The notes beneath the pieces were generated by a model, which did not search any database, had not been told where the DNA came from, and saw nothing but the letters and a program-made list of their open reading frames with translations. Made by a program: the position numbers and the translations under genes. Below are positions 51,610 through 60,471 of a stretch of DNA of 64,000 nucleotides, piece after piece. Source of the stretch: Bordetella parapertussis (GTDB lineage Bacteria > Pseudomonadota > Gammaproteobacteria > Burkholderiales > Burkholderiaceae_B); the NCBI GenBank assembly GCA_945897365.1, contig CAMDFD010000005.1, positions 62,001-126,000 of the forward strand. Direction: 5' to 3'. Numbering within the stretch: position 1 is the stretch's first letter; every line of letters starts with the position of its first letter.

Positions 51610-52800
51610 ATGCATGAAATTATCTGCCCCCATTGCAGTAAAGCGTTCAAAATCGATGAGGCGGGATACGCTGACATCCTCAAACAAGTGCGCGATGGCG
51701 AGTTTGAGCAGCAGTTGCACGATCGGTTGGAGCTGGCGGAGCAGGAGAAACGTAATGCGGTCGCACTCGCTGAGGCCAAGCTTGCCAATGCTTCGCAGCA
51801 GGCAGCTGCGGCCAAGGATGCGGAGATTCAGGCCCTGAAATCAAAACTCGAAGCCGGTGGAATGGCTCAGCAGCTTGCGATCGCTCAGGCGCTCGCAAGT
51901 GTTGAAAAAGAGCGCGATGCACTCAAGAATGGTCTGGAGCGATCGCAGCTTGAGAAAGCGCTCGCAGAAAAATCTCTCAAGGATAAATACGAAACGCAAC
52001 TTAAGGATCGCGACGATGCGATCGAGCGCCTGCGGGACATGAAGGCGCGTCTGTCTACAAAAATGGTAGGTGAGACCCTAGAGCAGCATTGCGAGACGGA
52101 ATTCAACCGGATTCGTGCCACGGCGTTTCCAAGAGCGTATTTCGAGAAAGACAACGACGCTCGCTCCGGTAGTAAGGGCGACTTTATTTTTCGTGATGCA
52201 GATGAAGCGGGCACAGAGATTGTGTCCATCATGTTTGAAATGAAAAACGAAAGCGACTTGACGGTGACCAAGAGTAAAAATGAGGATTTTCTCAAGGAGC
52301 TCGACAAGGATCGCAATGAAAAGGGTTGTGAGTATGCGGTGATGGTTTCTTTACTCGAGCCTGACAACGAGTTTTACAACACGGGGATCGTAGATATGTT
52401 TTATCGCTACCCCAAGATGTATATCGTGCGCCCTCAGTTTTTTATTCCAATCATTACGCTGCTGCGCAACGCAGCGATGAATTCGATGAAATACAAGACT
52501 GAACTGGCGCTGGTCAAGGCTCAAAGCGTCGATATTACGAATTTTGAAAACGAACTCGAGACATTTAAGAGCGCGTTTGCAAGAAACTACGATCTGGCGT
52601 CACAGCGGTTTCAAAAGGCGATTGACGAAATTGATAAATCGATCGATCATCTGCAAAAGACTAAAGAGGCTTTGCTCGGCACAGATCGTAATCTGCGCCT
52701 CGCGAACGACAAGGCGCAGGATGTGACGATAAAAAAGCTCACGCGAGGCAACCCGACGATGGCGGCGAAGTTTGCGGAGTTAAAGGAGGAGGGAAAATGA
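51610..52800 (+). CDS. DUF2130 domain-containing coiled-coil protein
   Basis: 396 residues. It begins with a zinc-ribbon-like HEIICPHCSKAFKIDE, then a long coiled coil rich in Glu, Lys, Ala and Gln (residues about 30-150). The C-terminal half is the DUF2130 domain (FRIRAT/AYFEKDNDARSGSKGDFIFR, MFEMKNESD), whose acidic/lysine pattern resembles PD-(D/E)XK nucleases. A structural role or DNA-related function is suspected. It is a single gene divergent from leuCD. Confidence 0.85.
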   Translation: MHEIICPHCSKAFKIDEAGYADILKQVRDGEFEQQLHDRLELAEQEKRNAVALAEAKLANASQQAAAAKDAEIQALKSKLEAGGMAQQLAIAQALASVEKERDALKNGLERSQLEKALAEKSLKDKYETQLKDRDDAIERLRDMKARLSTKMVGETLEQHCETEFNRIRATAFPRAYFEKDNDARSGSKGDFIFRDADEAGTEIVSIMFEMKNESDLTVTKSKNEDFLKELDKDRNEKGCEYAVMVSLLEPDNEFYNTGIVDMFYRYPKMYIVRPQFFIPIITLLRNAAMNSMKYKTELALVKAQSVDITNFENELETFKSAFARNYDLASQRFQKAIDEIDKSIDHLQKTKEALLGTDRNLRLANDKAQDVTIKKLTRGNPTMAAKFAELKEEGK

Positions 52801-52813
52801 AGTGGGGAGTAAA

Positions 52814-53833
52814 TTAATTTGCTTTCAAACCCGCCACATCAACAACACGCTTCCATTTTTGAGTTTCTTCGGTCATAAACTTTACAAAATCAGCCGTGCT
52901 GGTTTTGTCAGCTTCGAGTCCGCTTTGTGCAAGCTGGTTTTGAAAGTTCTGATCAGAGGAAAGTTTACTGATCGCGTTGCTTAATTTCGTGACGATTGGA
53001 TTCGGTGTGCCAGCAGGCGCTAGAACAGCGAACCAAGTCCCAGCATAATATGAGGGCAGTCCAGCTTCGGAAAAAGTTGGTACGTTCGGCAAAGCCTTGG
53101 AGCGCTGCTCTCCTGCAATAGCGATCGCACGGATTTTACCTCCCTCCACTAATGGTCTTGAACTAGGAACGCTATCGAAGATGACTTCGATTTGTCCGCC
53201 CATGAGATCGTTAAGCGCGTTGGCGCCTCCTTTATAGGGGATATGTTCTAGCTTGACTGCCGCGGTGAGTTTGAAAAGCTCACCTGCCAAATGACCTGAG
53301 GAGCCCGTTCCTGCCGAGCCATATCGAACGGCGCCGGGTTTGGCTTTGGCATACGTGATCAGTTCAGTCACGGTTTTAGGTTCGAATTTGGGGTTAGTGA
53401 CGAGCAAGACTGGCGCAGTTGCAACCATCTTGATTGGTGTGAGATCCTTTAAAGGATCGTAACTCATGTTTGGATAAATGCTTGGGTTACTCGTGAGCCC
53501 CGGAAAACCTGCTAACAATGTATAGCCGTCTGGTTTGGCTTTGGCGACATAATTGGCACCGATATTTCCATTTGCGCCTGCACGATTTTCAACGACGACT
53601 GCTACGCCAAGAATTGCGCTTAGACCGACACCAAATTTTCTCATGACGACATCAGCGGCACCGCCTGCACTAAAAGCGACAACTAAAGTGATTGGACGGT
53701 CGGGATACGCGGCCTGTGCGCTGGTCACAGTTGCAGCAGGGGCGGCGTAGACGCCCGCACTGAAGGCGCCGAGTACGCATGTATAACTGAACTTAAGGAT
53801 AGCGCGTCTGATGTTGTTCTGTGATGCATTCAT
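52814..53833 (-). CDS. Bug/TctC-family periplasmic substrate-binding protein
   Basis: 339 residues with a long signal region (FSYTCVLGAFSAGVYAAPAA, with cleavage near residue 41). Motifs: VVAFSAGGAADVVMRKFG, ENRAGANGNIGANYVAKAKPDGYT, HIPYKGGANALNDLMGG and LAPAGTPNPIV. It is the last gene of a (-) group after a double-CMD protein and a LysR regulator. A clean family member; it probably binds the acid handled by the CMD-family protein. Confidence 0.91.
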   Translation of the reverse strand: MNASQNNIRRAILKFSYTCVLGAFSAGVYAAPAATVTSAQAAYPDRPITLVVAFSAGGAADVVMRKFGVGLSAILGVAVVVENRAGANGNIGANYVAKAKPDGYTLLAGFPGLTSNPSIYPNMSYDPLKDLTPIKMVATAPVLLVTNPKFEPKTVTELITYAKAKPGAVRYGSAGTGSSGHLAGELFKLTAAVKLEHIPYKGGANALNDLMGGQIEVIFDSVPSSRPLVEGGKIRAIAIAGEQRSKALPNVPTFSEAGLPSYYAGTWFAVLAPAGTPNPIVTKLSNAISKLSSDQNFQNQLAQSGLEADKTSTADFVKFMTEETQKWKRVVDVAGLKAN

Positions 53834-53870
53834 TTTAATTTTTCCTTAAAAATTGATTTAAAAATTACGA

Positions 53871-54623
53871 TTAGTCAGTCCAGCCTTCTGCTTTGAGTTC
53901 GTGATAAATCTTGTGTGCGACGACAAAACTGGCTTCGGCGTTATAGAGTCCGCCATAGATGCCTGAGAGAAAGAAAATCTCTGCAATTCTTTTTTTAGTG
54001 ACCCCACCCAGTAGTGCGCTTCTAGTGTGACGACCGATCGCGCCATGCTGAGCGGTAGCCGAGGCGATTGCCAGGCAAATTTGGCTGCGCAAGGGTGCTG
54101 AAAAATATGGGCGAGCCCAAACGTTGCCAAAACAAAACTCGTGCGTCAGGTCATTAAAGATGTTTTCGAAGGCATCACATTTTTCTAGAGCGATATCGAT
54201 AGACTCTGCGCCGAATAGACGTCGGCGTATTGCGAGTCCATCATCAATGCGCTCGCTGCAGGTTGTTGCGGCTGGTTGAAAATTGTCAACGTTCTTTTGC
54301 ATATCGTTAAGCTTGCCTTCGGCTTCGAGCTCTTTAAAGGTTTGTGCGGCAATTTTGAATGAAGCCAGAGACGGATATACACCGCTATAGCAATAGAGTT
54401 GCACCAGCATTTCTGCGATATCTGTGCGCCCCAGGCCGGCCTCCACACATTTCACGACATGCTTTGCGACGAAATCTAATTGCAAGTTGGCTGAAACCAT
54501 CGCTAGCGTTAACAATGCTAGTGTCGGAGGATCCATTTCAAGGTTTTTTTCATTAACCTTCGAATGAAAGACTTGTTCAAGCTTGTTAGACTCAACTAAA
54601 AAATAGTCCTCGTCCTGCTTCAT
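53871..54623 (-). CDS. Two-domain carboxymuconolactone decarboxylase-family protein
   Basis: 250 residues, about twice the size of the one-domain CMD protein at 40477. The first CMD core (residues about 25-85) has PPTLALLTLAMVSANLQLDF and EAGLGRTDIAEMLVQLYCYS. The second (about 165-245) has FCFGNVWARPYFSAPLRSQI and HTRSALLGGVTKKRIAEIFF. Fusion of two CMD domains gives a pseudo-dimer in one chain. No CxxC is seen. It follows LysR by 37-110 bases and precedes the Bug gene by 37, so the three form one group. Confidence 0.83.
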   Translation of the reverse strand: MKQDEDYFLVESNKLEQVFHSKVNEKNLEMDPPTLALLTLAMVSANLQLDFVAKHVVKCVEAGLGRTDIAEMLVQLYCYSGVYPSLASFKIAAQTFKELEAEGKLNDMQKNVDNFQPAATTCSERIDDGLAIRRRLFGAESIDIALEKCDAFENIFNDLTHEFCFGNVWARPYFSAPLRSQICLAIASATAQHGAIGRHTRSALLGGVTKKRIAEIFFLSGIYGGLYNAEASFVVAHKIYHELKAEGWTD

Positions 54624-54734
54624 GGGGATGCTCGCTTTGGTTGTGAGACCGTAATTTATGCTGCAGAAAAATTATTTCCTGACCGAGCGTAGAGCCCGCC
54701 GTGCATCTTCGCCAGAGTAAAAACCAACTGCGCC

Positions 54735-55661
54735 TTAAGTTTTAGTTAACACCGTGGCGTTCCATTTTCCATCACGAACCAGTTTTTTAACGACATCAAT
54801 GAGCACCGTTTTAGCCACACTCGCGGTCGGCGACATTTCCTTTTCGGGTAGTGTCACAAGGAAATTTTGGAGATGAGCTTGTGGATCAATCAGCCGGGTC
54901 ACGTTCAATCCTATCGAGAGCGCGCGCGCGGTGACCGCACTTTGTTGGACAGAAACTCCATGCCCGGAGCGGACTAGTTCGAGGAGGAACGACAGTGAGT
55001 CGACTTCAGTGATTGCTGAGGGTGACAGACCAATTTGCGCGAAACACGCATCTAACACGCGCCTGAACCCATGGCGTCTGCTGGGCAAGATCAAGGGAAG
55101 GTCAACGACTTGTTGCAAGCTCAAACCATCTGGTGGTGCACTGATTTCAAAGTAAGGAGAGTAGAGTGCAAAGAGTCCTTCGGCGAGGAGTGGTGTGATT
55201 TCCCAAGAGTAGGCGGACTCGATTTCGAACAAGACGGCGAGATCGAGTTGCCTTAAGTTGAGCATATTGGAGAGATAGCCAGAGAATGACTCTACGATGT
55301 GTACCTCTACCTCTGGGTATCTAGATTTCATTGCCTCAAAAAAGGGCATGGCGAGTGCCGAGATCGTTGCGGGTGTTAACCCTATGCTGACACGACCTGT
55401 GATTTGCATTCTTTGGGCGATGCTGACGGCATCGTCCGCGTGGCGCAAGACGAGTTGTGCACTGCGATAAAAGACCGAGCCAGCCTCGGTGAGTTTGGTG
55501 CCAGAGGAGCTTCTGTGCAACAAGATGACACCCAGTTCACTCTCTAATTTAGTGATCTGCTGACTAAGGGCGGCAGTGGCGATATCAAGCTCGATTGCGG
55601 CTTTACCCATGCTGCCTAAATCAACAATTCGCAAAAAGTAGCGTAGTTGTCTTAGCTCCAA
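54735..55661 (-). CDS. LysR-family transcriptional regulator, TTG start
   Basis: The frame is open to 55742, but AAAAGGAG sits 6 bases before a TTG at 55661 that opens the standard LysR start MELRQLRYFLRIVD, so I use that (308 residues). The helix-turn-helix is in GSMGKAAIELDIATAALSQQ, followed by an intact effector domain. It is first in the (-) group with the double-CMD protein and Bug, and is divergent from the ABC importer at 55896, so it may control either. Confidence 0.88.
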   Translation of the reverse strand: MELRQLRYFLRIVDLGSMGKAAIELDIATAALSQQITKLESELGVILLHRSSSGTKLTEAGSVFYRSAQLVLRHADDAVSIAQRMQITGRVSIGLTPATISALAMPFFEAMKSRYPEVEVHIVESFSGYLSNMLNLRQLDLAVLFEIESAYSWEITPLLAEGLFALYSPYFEISAPPDGLSLQQVVDLPLILPSRRHGFRRVLDACFAQIGLSPSAITEVDSLSFLLELVRSGHGVSVQQSAVTARALSIGLNVTRLIDPQAHLQNFLVTLPEKEMSPTASVAKTVLIDVVKKLVRDGKWNATVLTKT

Positions 55662-55895
55662 GTTGAACTCCTTTTGTACCCCTACTATAGAGGTCATCGA
55701 CGCTGCTCTGCAATGCTTTCTTGTGTCGGCGTGCAATTCCAAATAGTGGTCTAGTCGAATAATTTGTTGACGCTTAATTTTTGTTGGACTAAGTTGAAGT
55801 GGTCGTAAGTTGTAGGATGGTCTGCTTGAAAGCAGTACAGCCTGCGTGAGTCAATGAAACTAAGTTCCTTTACATTGCTTTAGGAGTACTTTGAA
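55662..55895. promoter_or_regulatory. Divergent promoter region between lysR and the ABC importer
   Basis: This 234-base gap must hold both promoters. The ribosome site AAGGAG of lysR (complement of 55668-55673) is clear. A TTGACG near 55769 could be a -35 box for the ABC operon. I see no strong palindrome; LysR sites are often imperfect. Confidence 0.45.
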
Positions 55896-57065
55896 ATGCT
55901 CAATAAACTGAAAGTCCTCGCCTGTGTGGCAGCTCTCGCGCTGAGTTCGGGGGTCAGCGCACAGCAAGAATTAAAGATTGGCGGTATTGGCTCTCTCTCA
56001 GGCGGTGGTACAGCTTGGGGTATCGCTCTGCAGCGCGGTGTGCAAATGGCTGTTGACGAGGTTAATGCTGCGGGTGGTCTCAAAATCGGAGACAAGACTT
56101 ATAAACCCAAGCTGGTGATGTTTGACGATCAGTACACTGCGGCAGGTGGACGCTTAGCAGCCGATCGACTGATTAATAATGAAAAAATTAAATTCATTAT
56201 TGGTCCGGTTGGTTCGCCTTCGGTGTTGGGCGCGGTTGCGGTGACATCGCCTGCAAAAGTGCTGTTGTTATCAAATGGTTTTGCGCCATCTATTCTTAAA
56301 AATGAGGCCAAGTCTCCCTATAACTTCCGTGCCATGAACAGTACGGTTGAATTTGGGCCTGCGATGGTCAAGTGGTATCGCGATCATTTTCCAAAGACAA
56401 AAAAGGTGGCTTTGATTGCGCCGAACGATGCTGTCGGTCAGGCGGTCGTGCCTCAGCTTGAGCAGTATTACCGCGACAATGGTTTTGAGGTCTGGAAAGA
56501 GTTGTATGACCGAGGTTCAAAAGAATTTACGCCCTTGCTGACACGTATGATGGCTCAAGGTGTCGATTTACTTGACCTGAACAGTAATGCTCCGGGAGAA
56601 GCTGGCTTGATCCTCAAGCAAGCGAAACAAGCTGGCTTTAAGGGCAAAATCTGGCAGGTTGGCGGTCCTTCAGTCGATGAGATTATGACGATTGGTGGTC
56701 CGTTAGCTGAGGGCTTTATTTCTCTGAACGTGTTCGACTTTAATACGCCAGAGGCTAAAAAGTTTGTTGCGACCTATCGTTCCAAGTATGGCGATGGTGT
56801 GATCAACGCTCAGGCGCCTGGTTGGTACAACGCTGCATTAAATCTGTTTGAAGCGATGCGCCGTGCAGGCTCCCTTAATGTCGATCAGGTTCGCGACGCG
56901 CTCAAGAAGCTTGATGGTTACGATGCGGGTCTATTTGGTCCCGTCAAGTGGGGCGGTATGGGCGACTATGGGGTCGATCATCAGCTACTGCTGCGTTTCT
57001 GGATCGTTGAAGTCAAAGACGGAAAGATCGTGACTCGGGCTGCGATCTCCCCAGAAAAACGATAA
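55896..57065 (+). CDS. Branched-chain amino acid-type ABC transporter, periplasmic binding protein
   Basis: 389 residues. Signal peptide ends GVSAQQE near residue 23. The Leu/Ile/Val-binding fold is shown by KIGGIGSLSGGGTAWGIALQ, VDEVNAAGGLKIGDKTYK, FIIGPVGSPSVLGA and MRRAGSLNVDQVRDALKK. AGGAGT precedes the ATG. It is the first gene of a complete operon (binding protein, two permeases, two ATPases). The ligand may be an aromatic or carboxylic acid rather than an amino acid, as is common for such genes in Burkholderiales catabolic loci. Confidence 0.9.
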   Translation: MLNKLKVLACVAALALSSGVSAQQELKIGGIGSLSGGGTAWGIALQRGVQMAVDEVNAAGGLKIGDKTYKPKLVMFDDQYTAAGGRLAADRLINNEKIKFIIGPVGSPSVLGAVAVTSPAKVLLLSNGFAPSILKNEAKSPYNFRAMNSTVEFGPAMVKWYRDHFPKTKKVALIAPNDAVGQAVVPQLEQYYRDNGFEVWKELYDRGSKEFTPLLTRMMAQGVDLLDLNSNAPGEAGLILKQAKQAGFKGKIWQVGGPSVDEIMTIGGPLAEGFISLNVFDFNTPEAKKFVATYRSKYGDGVINAQAPGWYNAALNLFEAMRRAGSLNVDQVRDALKKLDGYDAGLFGPVKWGGMGDYGVDHQLLLRFWIVEVKDGKIVTRAAISPEKR

Positions 57066-57132
57066 GACTGGAAGTTGGGTTAGTCGAGATCTTCGGCTAA
57101 CCCAATGTGTGTTTTGTCTGGTAAGGATAGAT

Positions 57133-57999
57133 ATGTTTACATTGCCAATACTAAGCCAAGTGGTCGTCAATGGCCTGAGTCTGTCCGCAATCTATGTCTT
57201 AGTTGCACTCGGTTTCACCCTTTTGTTTGGCATCATGCGTGTCGTGAATTTTGCCCATGGGGCGTTTGCGATGTTGGGTGGTTATGCGCTTTTTTACGCC
57301 TACGGTTCTTTCAAGCTTCCGTATGCTGTTGCAGTTTTTGGTTCAGCCTTTACCGTCGCTTGTTTTGGCTTGATTTTTGAAGTGTTGGTCTATCGCTGGT
57401 TCTACCAGAAAATGTTCCAAAGTATGATCGGACTGATGGGTCTGAACATGGCGATTGTCTTTACTAGCGTCATGATCTGGGATGTGAACGAACGCACCAT
57501 CCCTGCGGCAGCTGCCGGTATTCTGAGTATAGGCGGTCTGACCATCCCGACTGATCGCCTAGTCATCATGGGCATCACGATCGTGGTACTTTCGGTGTTC
57601 TGGTTTTTTGTCACCAAGACAAGGCATGGCTTGGCGATGCGAGCGGCTTCGCAGGATGTAGATATAGCCGCCGCCCAAGGCATCAATACGACCTTTATCT
57701 ATCGTCTTGCCTTTTTTGTCGCGATTTTCATGACCGCACTTGCGGGTGGACTTTACGCCCAAACATACGCGCTCTCCCCATTTGTCGGCGAGCGTCCGCT
57801 GATGGTTGCTTTCATTGTCGTCATTCTTGGCGGGATGGGCAGCATACCCGGTGCGGCCTTAGGTGGTGTGTTGCTTGGTATGGGTGAAAGCTTTTTATCG
57901 ACCTTTTATGGCGCCGCTGTTTCTTCGTTTGTTTCCTTCGGTGTTGTGGTCGCCTTACTGATCTTTAGACCGTGGGGGCTTCTTGGCAAACCTGAATAA
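57133..57999 (+). CDS. Branched-chain amino acid-type ABC transporter permease (LivH-like)
   Basis: I start at 57133 (MFTLPIL) with AAGGATAG upstream, not at the in-frame 57109; 288 residues. About eight membrane helices. AIYVLVALGFTLLFGIMRVVNFAHGAFAM is the start signature and HGLAMRAASQDVDIAAAQGI holds the EAA-like loop that contacts the ATPase. The next permease overlaps its end by 17 bases. It forms the channel with LivM. Confidence 0.9.
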   Translation: MFTLPILSQVVVNGLSLSAIYVLVALGFTLLFGIMRVVNFAHGAFAMLGGYALFYAYGSFKLPYAVAVFGSAFTVACFGLIFEVLVYRWFYQKMFQSMIGLMGLNMAIVFTSVMIWDVNERTIPAAAAGILSIGGLTIPTDRLVIMGITIVVLSVFWFFVTKTRHGLAMRAASQDVDIAAAQGINTTFIYRLAFFVAIFMTALAGGLYAQTYALSPFVGERPLMVAFIVVILGGMGSIPGAALGGVLLGMGESFLSTFYGAAVSSFVSFGVVVALLIFRPWGLLGKPE

Positions 58000-58996
58000 T
58001 GCGTCGCGCAGCGATACTGGGAAACCATCCAAGGGCTTGATATTTGGAATGTCGGGATTTGCGTGTCTGTGCGCCGCACTCGCGATTCTGATTTTACTGA
58101 TCTGGCCTCTGATATTCCAAAACAAGTTTTACATCACAATCGGTACGATGGTAGTGTTGTCTGCAATCGGTGCCACGAGTTTGAATTTGATCATCAGGAC
58201 AGGGCATGTTTCTTTAGCGCATGCTGCCTTTATGGGGGTGGCCGCTTATACCTGTGTGCTCCTGCAGATGCGTCTGGGTATGCCTTTTGGTCTTGCACTG
58301 GTAGCAGGGTGTTTAGCCTCTGGACTATTGGCCCTGATATTGGGACCGATCGTGTTGCGACTCACTGGTAAATATTTTGTACTGGTCACCTTTTTGGTCG
58401 GTGAAATTATTCGTATGGTTTTTGTGGAATGGCAGAGTTTGACCGGTGGTGCCAATGGTATTCAAAATATACCGCCCGGACTGGAGATCATGAAGACTCC
58501 TACCGGATTCTATTATTTTTCTCTTGGGGCCGCAGTGATTTGTGTGGGGATCACTTGGCGGATCCTGGCTTCTGAAATTGGCCGTGCCATGGACTCTGTT
58601 CGAGAGGCTGAAAAACTTGCTGAGTGTTCAGGTATTCCCGTCATCAAGCTCAAGATCACGATCTTTGTGATTGCTTGCACGCTTGTCGGCGTATATGGAA
58701 TTTTACAAACGTATTTACTTCAGTTTATAGATCCCTCAGCATTCAACATGGAGGCTTCCCTCAATTTAGTGGTGATGAACGTGTTGGGCGGTATGTATTA
58801 CTTGCTCGGCCCTGTTCTGGGCAGTACGTTTTTGGCGGCTTTGCCTGAATTGCTCAGGGGCTACGTGGATCTACAGCGTGTGATTTTTGGCGTGATTTTG
58901 ATCGTCGTGATGGCGGCTTTGCCAGGCGGAATTATTGGGCTGATGGAGGCGTTGCGTCGACTGGTACAAAAACTCACGTCAGGTAAATCATCATGA
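57983..58996 (+). CDS. Branched-chain amino acid-type ABC transporter permease (LivM-like)
   Basis: 337 residues from TTG 57983, overlapping livH; the true start may be a later ATG such as 58049. Around nine membrane spans, with SLNLIIRTGHVSLAHAAFMG and the LGRAMDSVREAEKLAECSGI loop for ATPase contact. It ends 4 bases into the livG start (ATGA). It and LivH make a heterodimeric pore. Confidence 0.88.
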   Translation: MANLNNASRSDTGKPSKGLIFGMSGFACLCAALAILILLIWPLIFQNKFYITIGTMVVLSAIGATSLNLIIRTGHVSLAHAAFMGVAAYTCVLLQMRLGMPFGLALVAGCLASGLLALILGPIVLRLTGKYFVLVTFLVGEIIRMVFVEWQSLTGGANGIQNIPPGLEIMKTPTGFYYFSLGAAVICVGITWRILASEIGRAMDSVREAEKLAECSGIPVIKLKITIFVIACTLVGVYGILQTYLLQFIDPSAFNMEASLNLVVMNVLGGMYYLLGPVLGSTFLAALPELLRGYVDLQRVIFGVILIVVMAALPGGIIGLMEALRRLVQKLTSGKSS

Positions 58997-59772
58997 GTCA
59001 TCTTCTGCAAGTCAAGAAGTTATGCAAACAGTTTGGTGGTTTGCATGCTGTGCGCAATTTGGATTTTGAAGTGACCGAGGGTGAGATCCTGGGCCTGATC
59101 GGACCGAATGGTGCCGGAAAGACCACTGTGGTGAATCTTGTGACAGGCATGATTATGCCGACTTCGGGTGAAGTAATTTTTGATGGTCAAGACATCACTA
59201 CGATCGCGCCCCACAAGCGTGCCGCATTAGGGCTGGTTCGAACCTTTCAGTCCACAACGGTCTATGGCAATCAGACTGTCCGAGAGAATGCCTTGCGAGG
59301 GGCATTCCTGCACCGCTATCCTGGTATGTTGGCGTCATTTTTCTCGACCAGTCATGCGCGTGCTTTACAAAAGCAGACCACTGAAAGAGTGGAGCGATTG
59401 ATGGTGTGGCTCGGTTTGGAACAGTTCGCAGATACTGATGCAAGCGAAATGCCTTATGGGCATCAAAAAACCTTAGGGATTGTCATTGCGTTGGCGGCCG
59501 AACCAAAAATGATTTTGCTCGATGAGCCCGTGGCAGGTTTGAGTGCCGAGGAAACTGACCATGTCAGAGATACAATCAAACGAGTCCGGGAACAAGGTAT
59601 TTCAGTTGTCGTCATTGATCACAATATGCGTTTTATATCTGGTCTCTGTGATCGTTTGGTGGTCACCTCTCAGGGTGAGAAGATCGCTCAAGGCTCGCCA
59701 AGTGAAGTCTTGAAGGATGAACGCGTCATTGAAGCTTATCTGGGGAAAGGCCATGCCACTGCTGCAGGTTGA
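58993..59772 (+). CDS. ABC transporter ATPase (LivG-like)
   Basis: 259 residues. Walker A GPNGAGKTTV (residues about 36-45), Walker B ILLDEPVAGLS; the signature segment reads EMPYGHQKTLGIVIAL in place of LSGGQ, a variant usual for LivG proteins. The C-terminal VIEAYLGKGH is standard. It overlaps the livF start by 20 bases, so the two ATPases are made together. Confidence 0.92.
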   Translation: MSHLLQVKKLCKQFGGLHAVRNLDFEVTEGEILGLIGPNGAGKTTVVNLVTGMIMPTSGEVIFDGQDITTIAPHKRAALGLVRTFQSTTVYGNQTVRENALRGAFLHRYPGMLASFFSTSHARALQKQTTERVERLMVWLGLEQFADTDASEMPYGHQKTLGIVIALAAEPKMILLDEPVAGLSAEETDHVRDTIKRVREQGISVVVIDHNMRFISGLCDRLVVTSQGEKIAQGSPSEVLKDERVIEAYLGKGHATAAG

Positions 59773-60466
59773 TAACCTTAATGTGCGTTACGGAAGTATT
59801 CAGGGCACGAATGGTATTTCGTTCGAGGTGCGCGAAGGCGAGACAGTCGCTTTAATCGGCTCGAATGGCGCCGGTAAAAGTAGTACGCTCAAAGCTATTT
59901 TGGGGATGGCTTCATATCCGACAGGATCGATTTCCTACAACGGACAACCTTTAAAGGGGTTGAGGCCGCACGAGGTCTTGCGTTTGGGTGTTGGATACTC
60001 GCCGGAAGGACGTCGAGTTTTTCCGGCACTTTCTGTGTCGGATAACTTGCGTGTTGGAGCCTATACAAGAACCAGTCAAGAATTTGATCAGCGCAGCGAG
60101 CAAATCTATCGTTATTTTCCTAGATTAAAGGAGCGTTTCAAGCAAGATGCGGGAAGTTTAAGCGGAGGTGAACAGCAAATGCTTGCGATTGGTCGCGCCT
60201 TGATGTCTTTTCCAAAGCTCTTTTTATTGGATGAGCCCTCGCTCGGTCTTGCGCCCATCATCGTCGAGCGGATTGGTGAGATATTAAAAGAGGTACAAGA
60301 TAAAGAAAAAATTTCAGTGATTTTGTCTGAGCAAAATGCGATCTGGGCGCTTGGACTGGCCTCTCGAGCCGTTATTCTCGAGCTTGGTCGTGTGGTTGCT
60401 GAGGGAGATGCTGCAGAGCTGCGGCAAAGTCCAAAAATTCGTAATGCTTATCTTGGGCTTGATTAA
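59753..60466 (+). CDS. ABC transporter ATPase (LivF-like)
   Basis: Start at 59753 (MPLLQVDN) with GGGAAAGG upstream, not the in-frame 59717; 237 residues. Walker A GSNGAGKSSTL, signature LSGGEQQMLAIGRAL, Walker B LFLLDEPSLGLAP, then IRNAYLGL at the end. Completes the importer. The SDR gene follows by 5 bases, so the catabolic genes downstream are part of the same transcript. Confidence 0.92.
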   Translation: MPLLQVDNLNVRYGSIQGTNGISFEVREGETVALIGSNGAGKSSTLKAILGMASYPTGSISYNGQPLKGLRPHEVLRLGVGYSPEGRRVFPALSVSDNLRVGAYTRTSQEFDQRSEQIYRYFPRLKERFKQDAGSLSGGEQQMLAIGRALMSFPKLFLLDEPSLGLAPIIVERIGEILKEVQDKEKISVILSEQNAIWALGLASRAVILELGRVVAEGDAAELRQSPKIRNAYLGLD

Positions 60467-60471
60467 ATCTC

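Noticed and set aside
51885..52367. 160-residue minus-strand frame inside the DUF2130 gene
   Set aside because: Serine-rich shadow of the coiled-coil codons.
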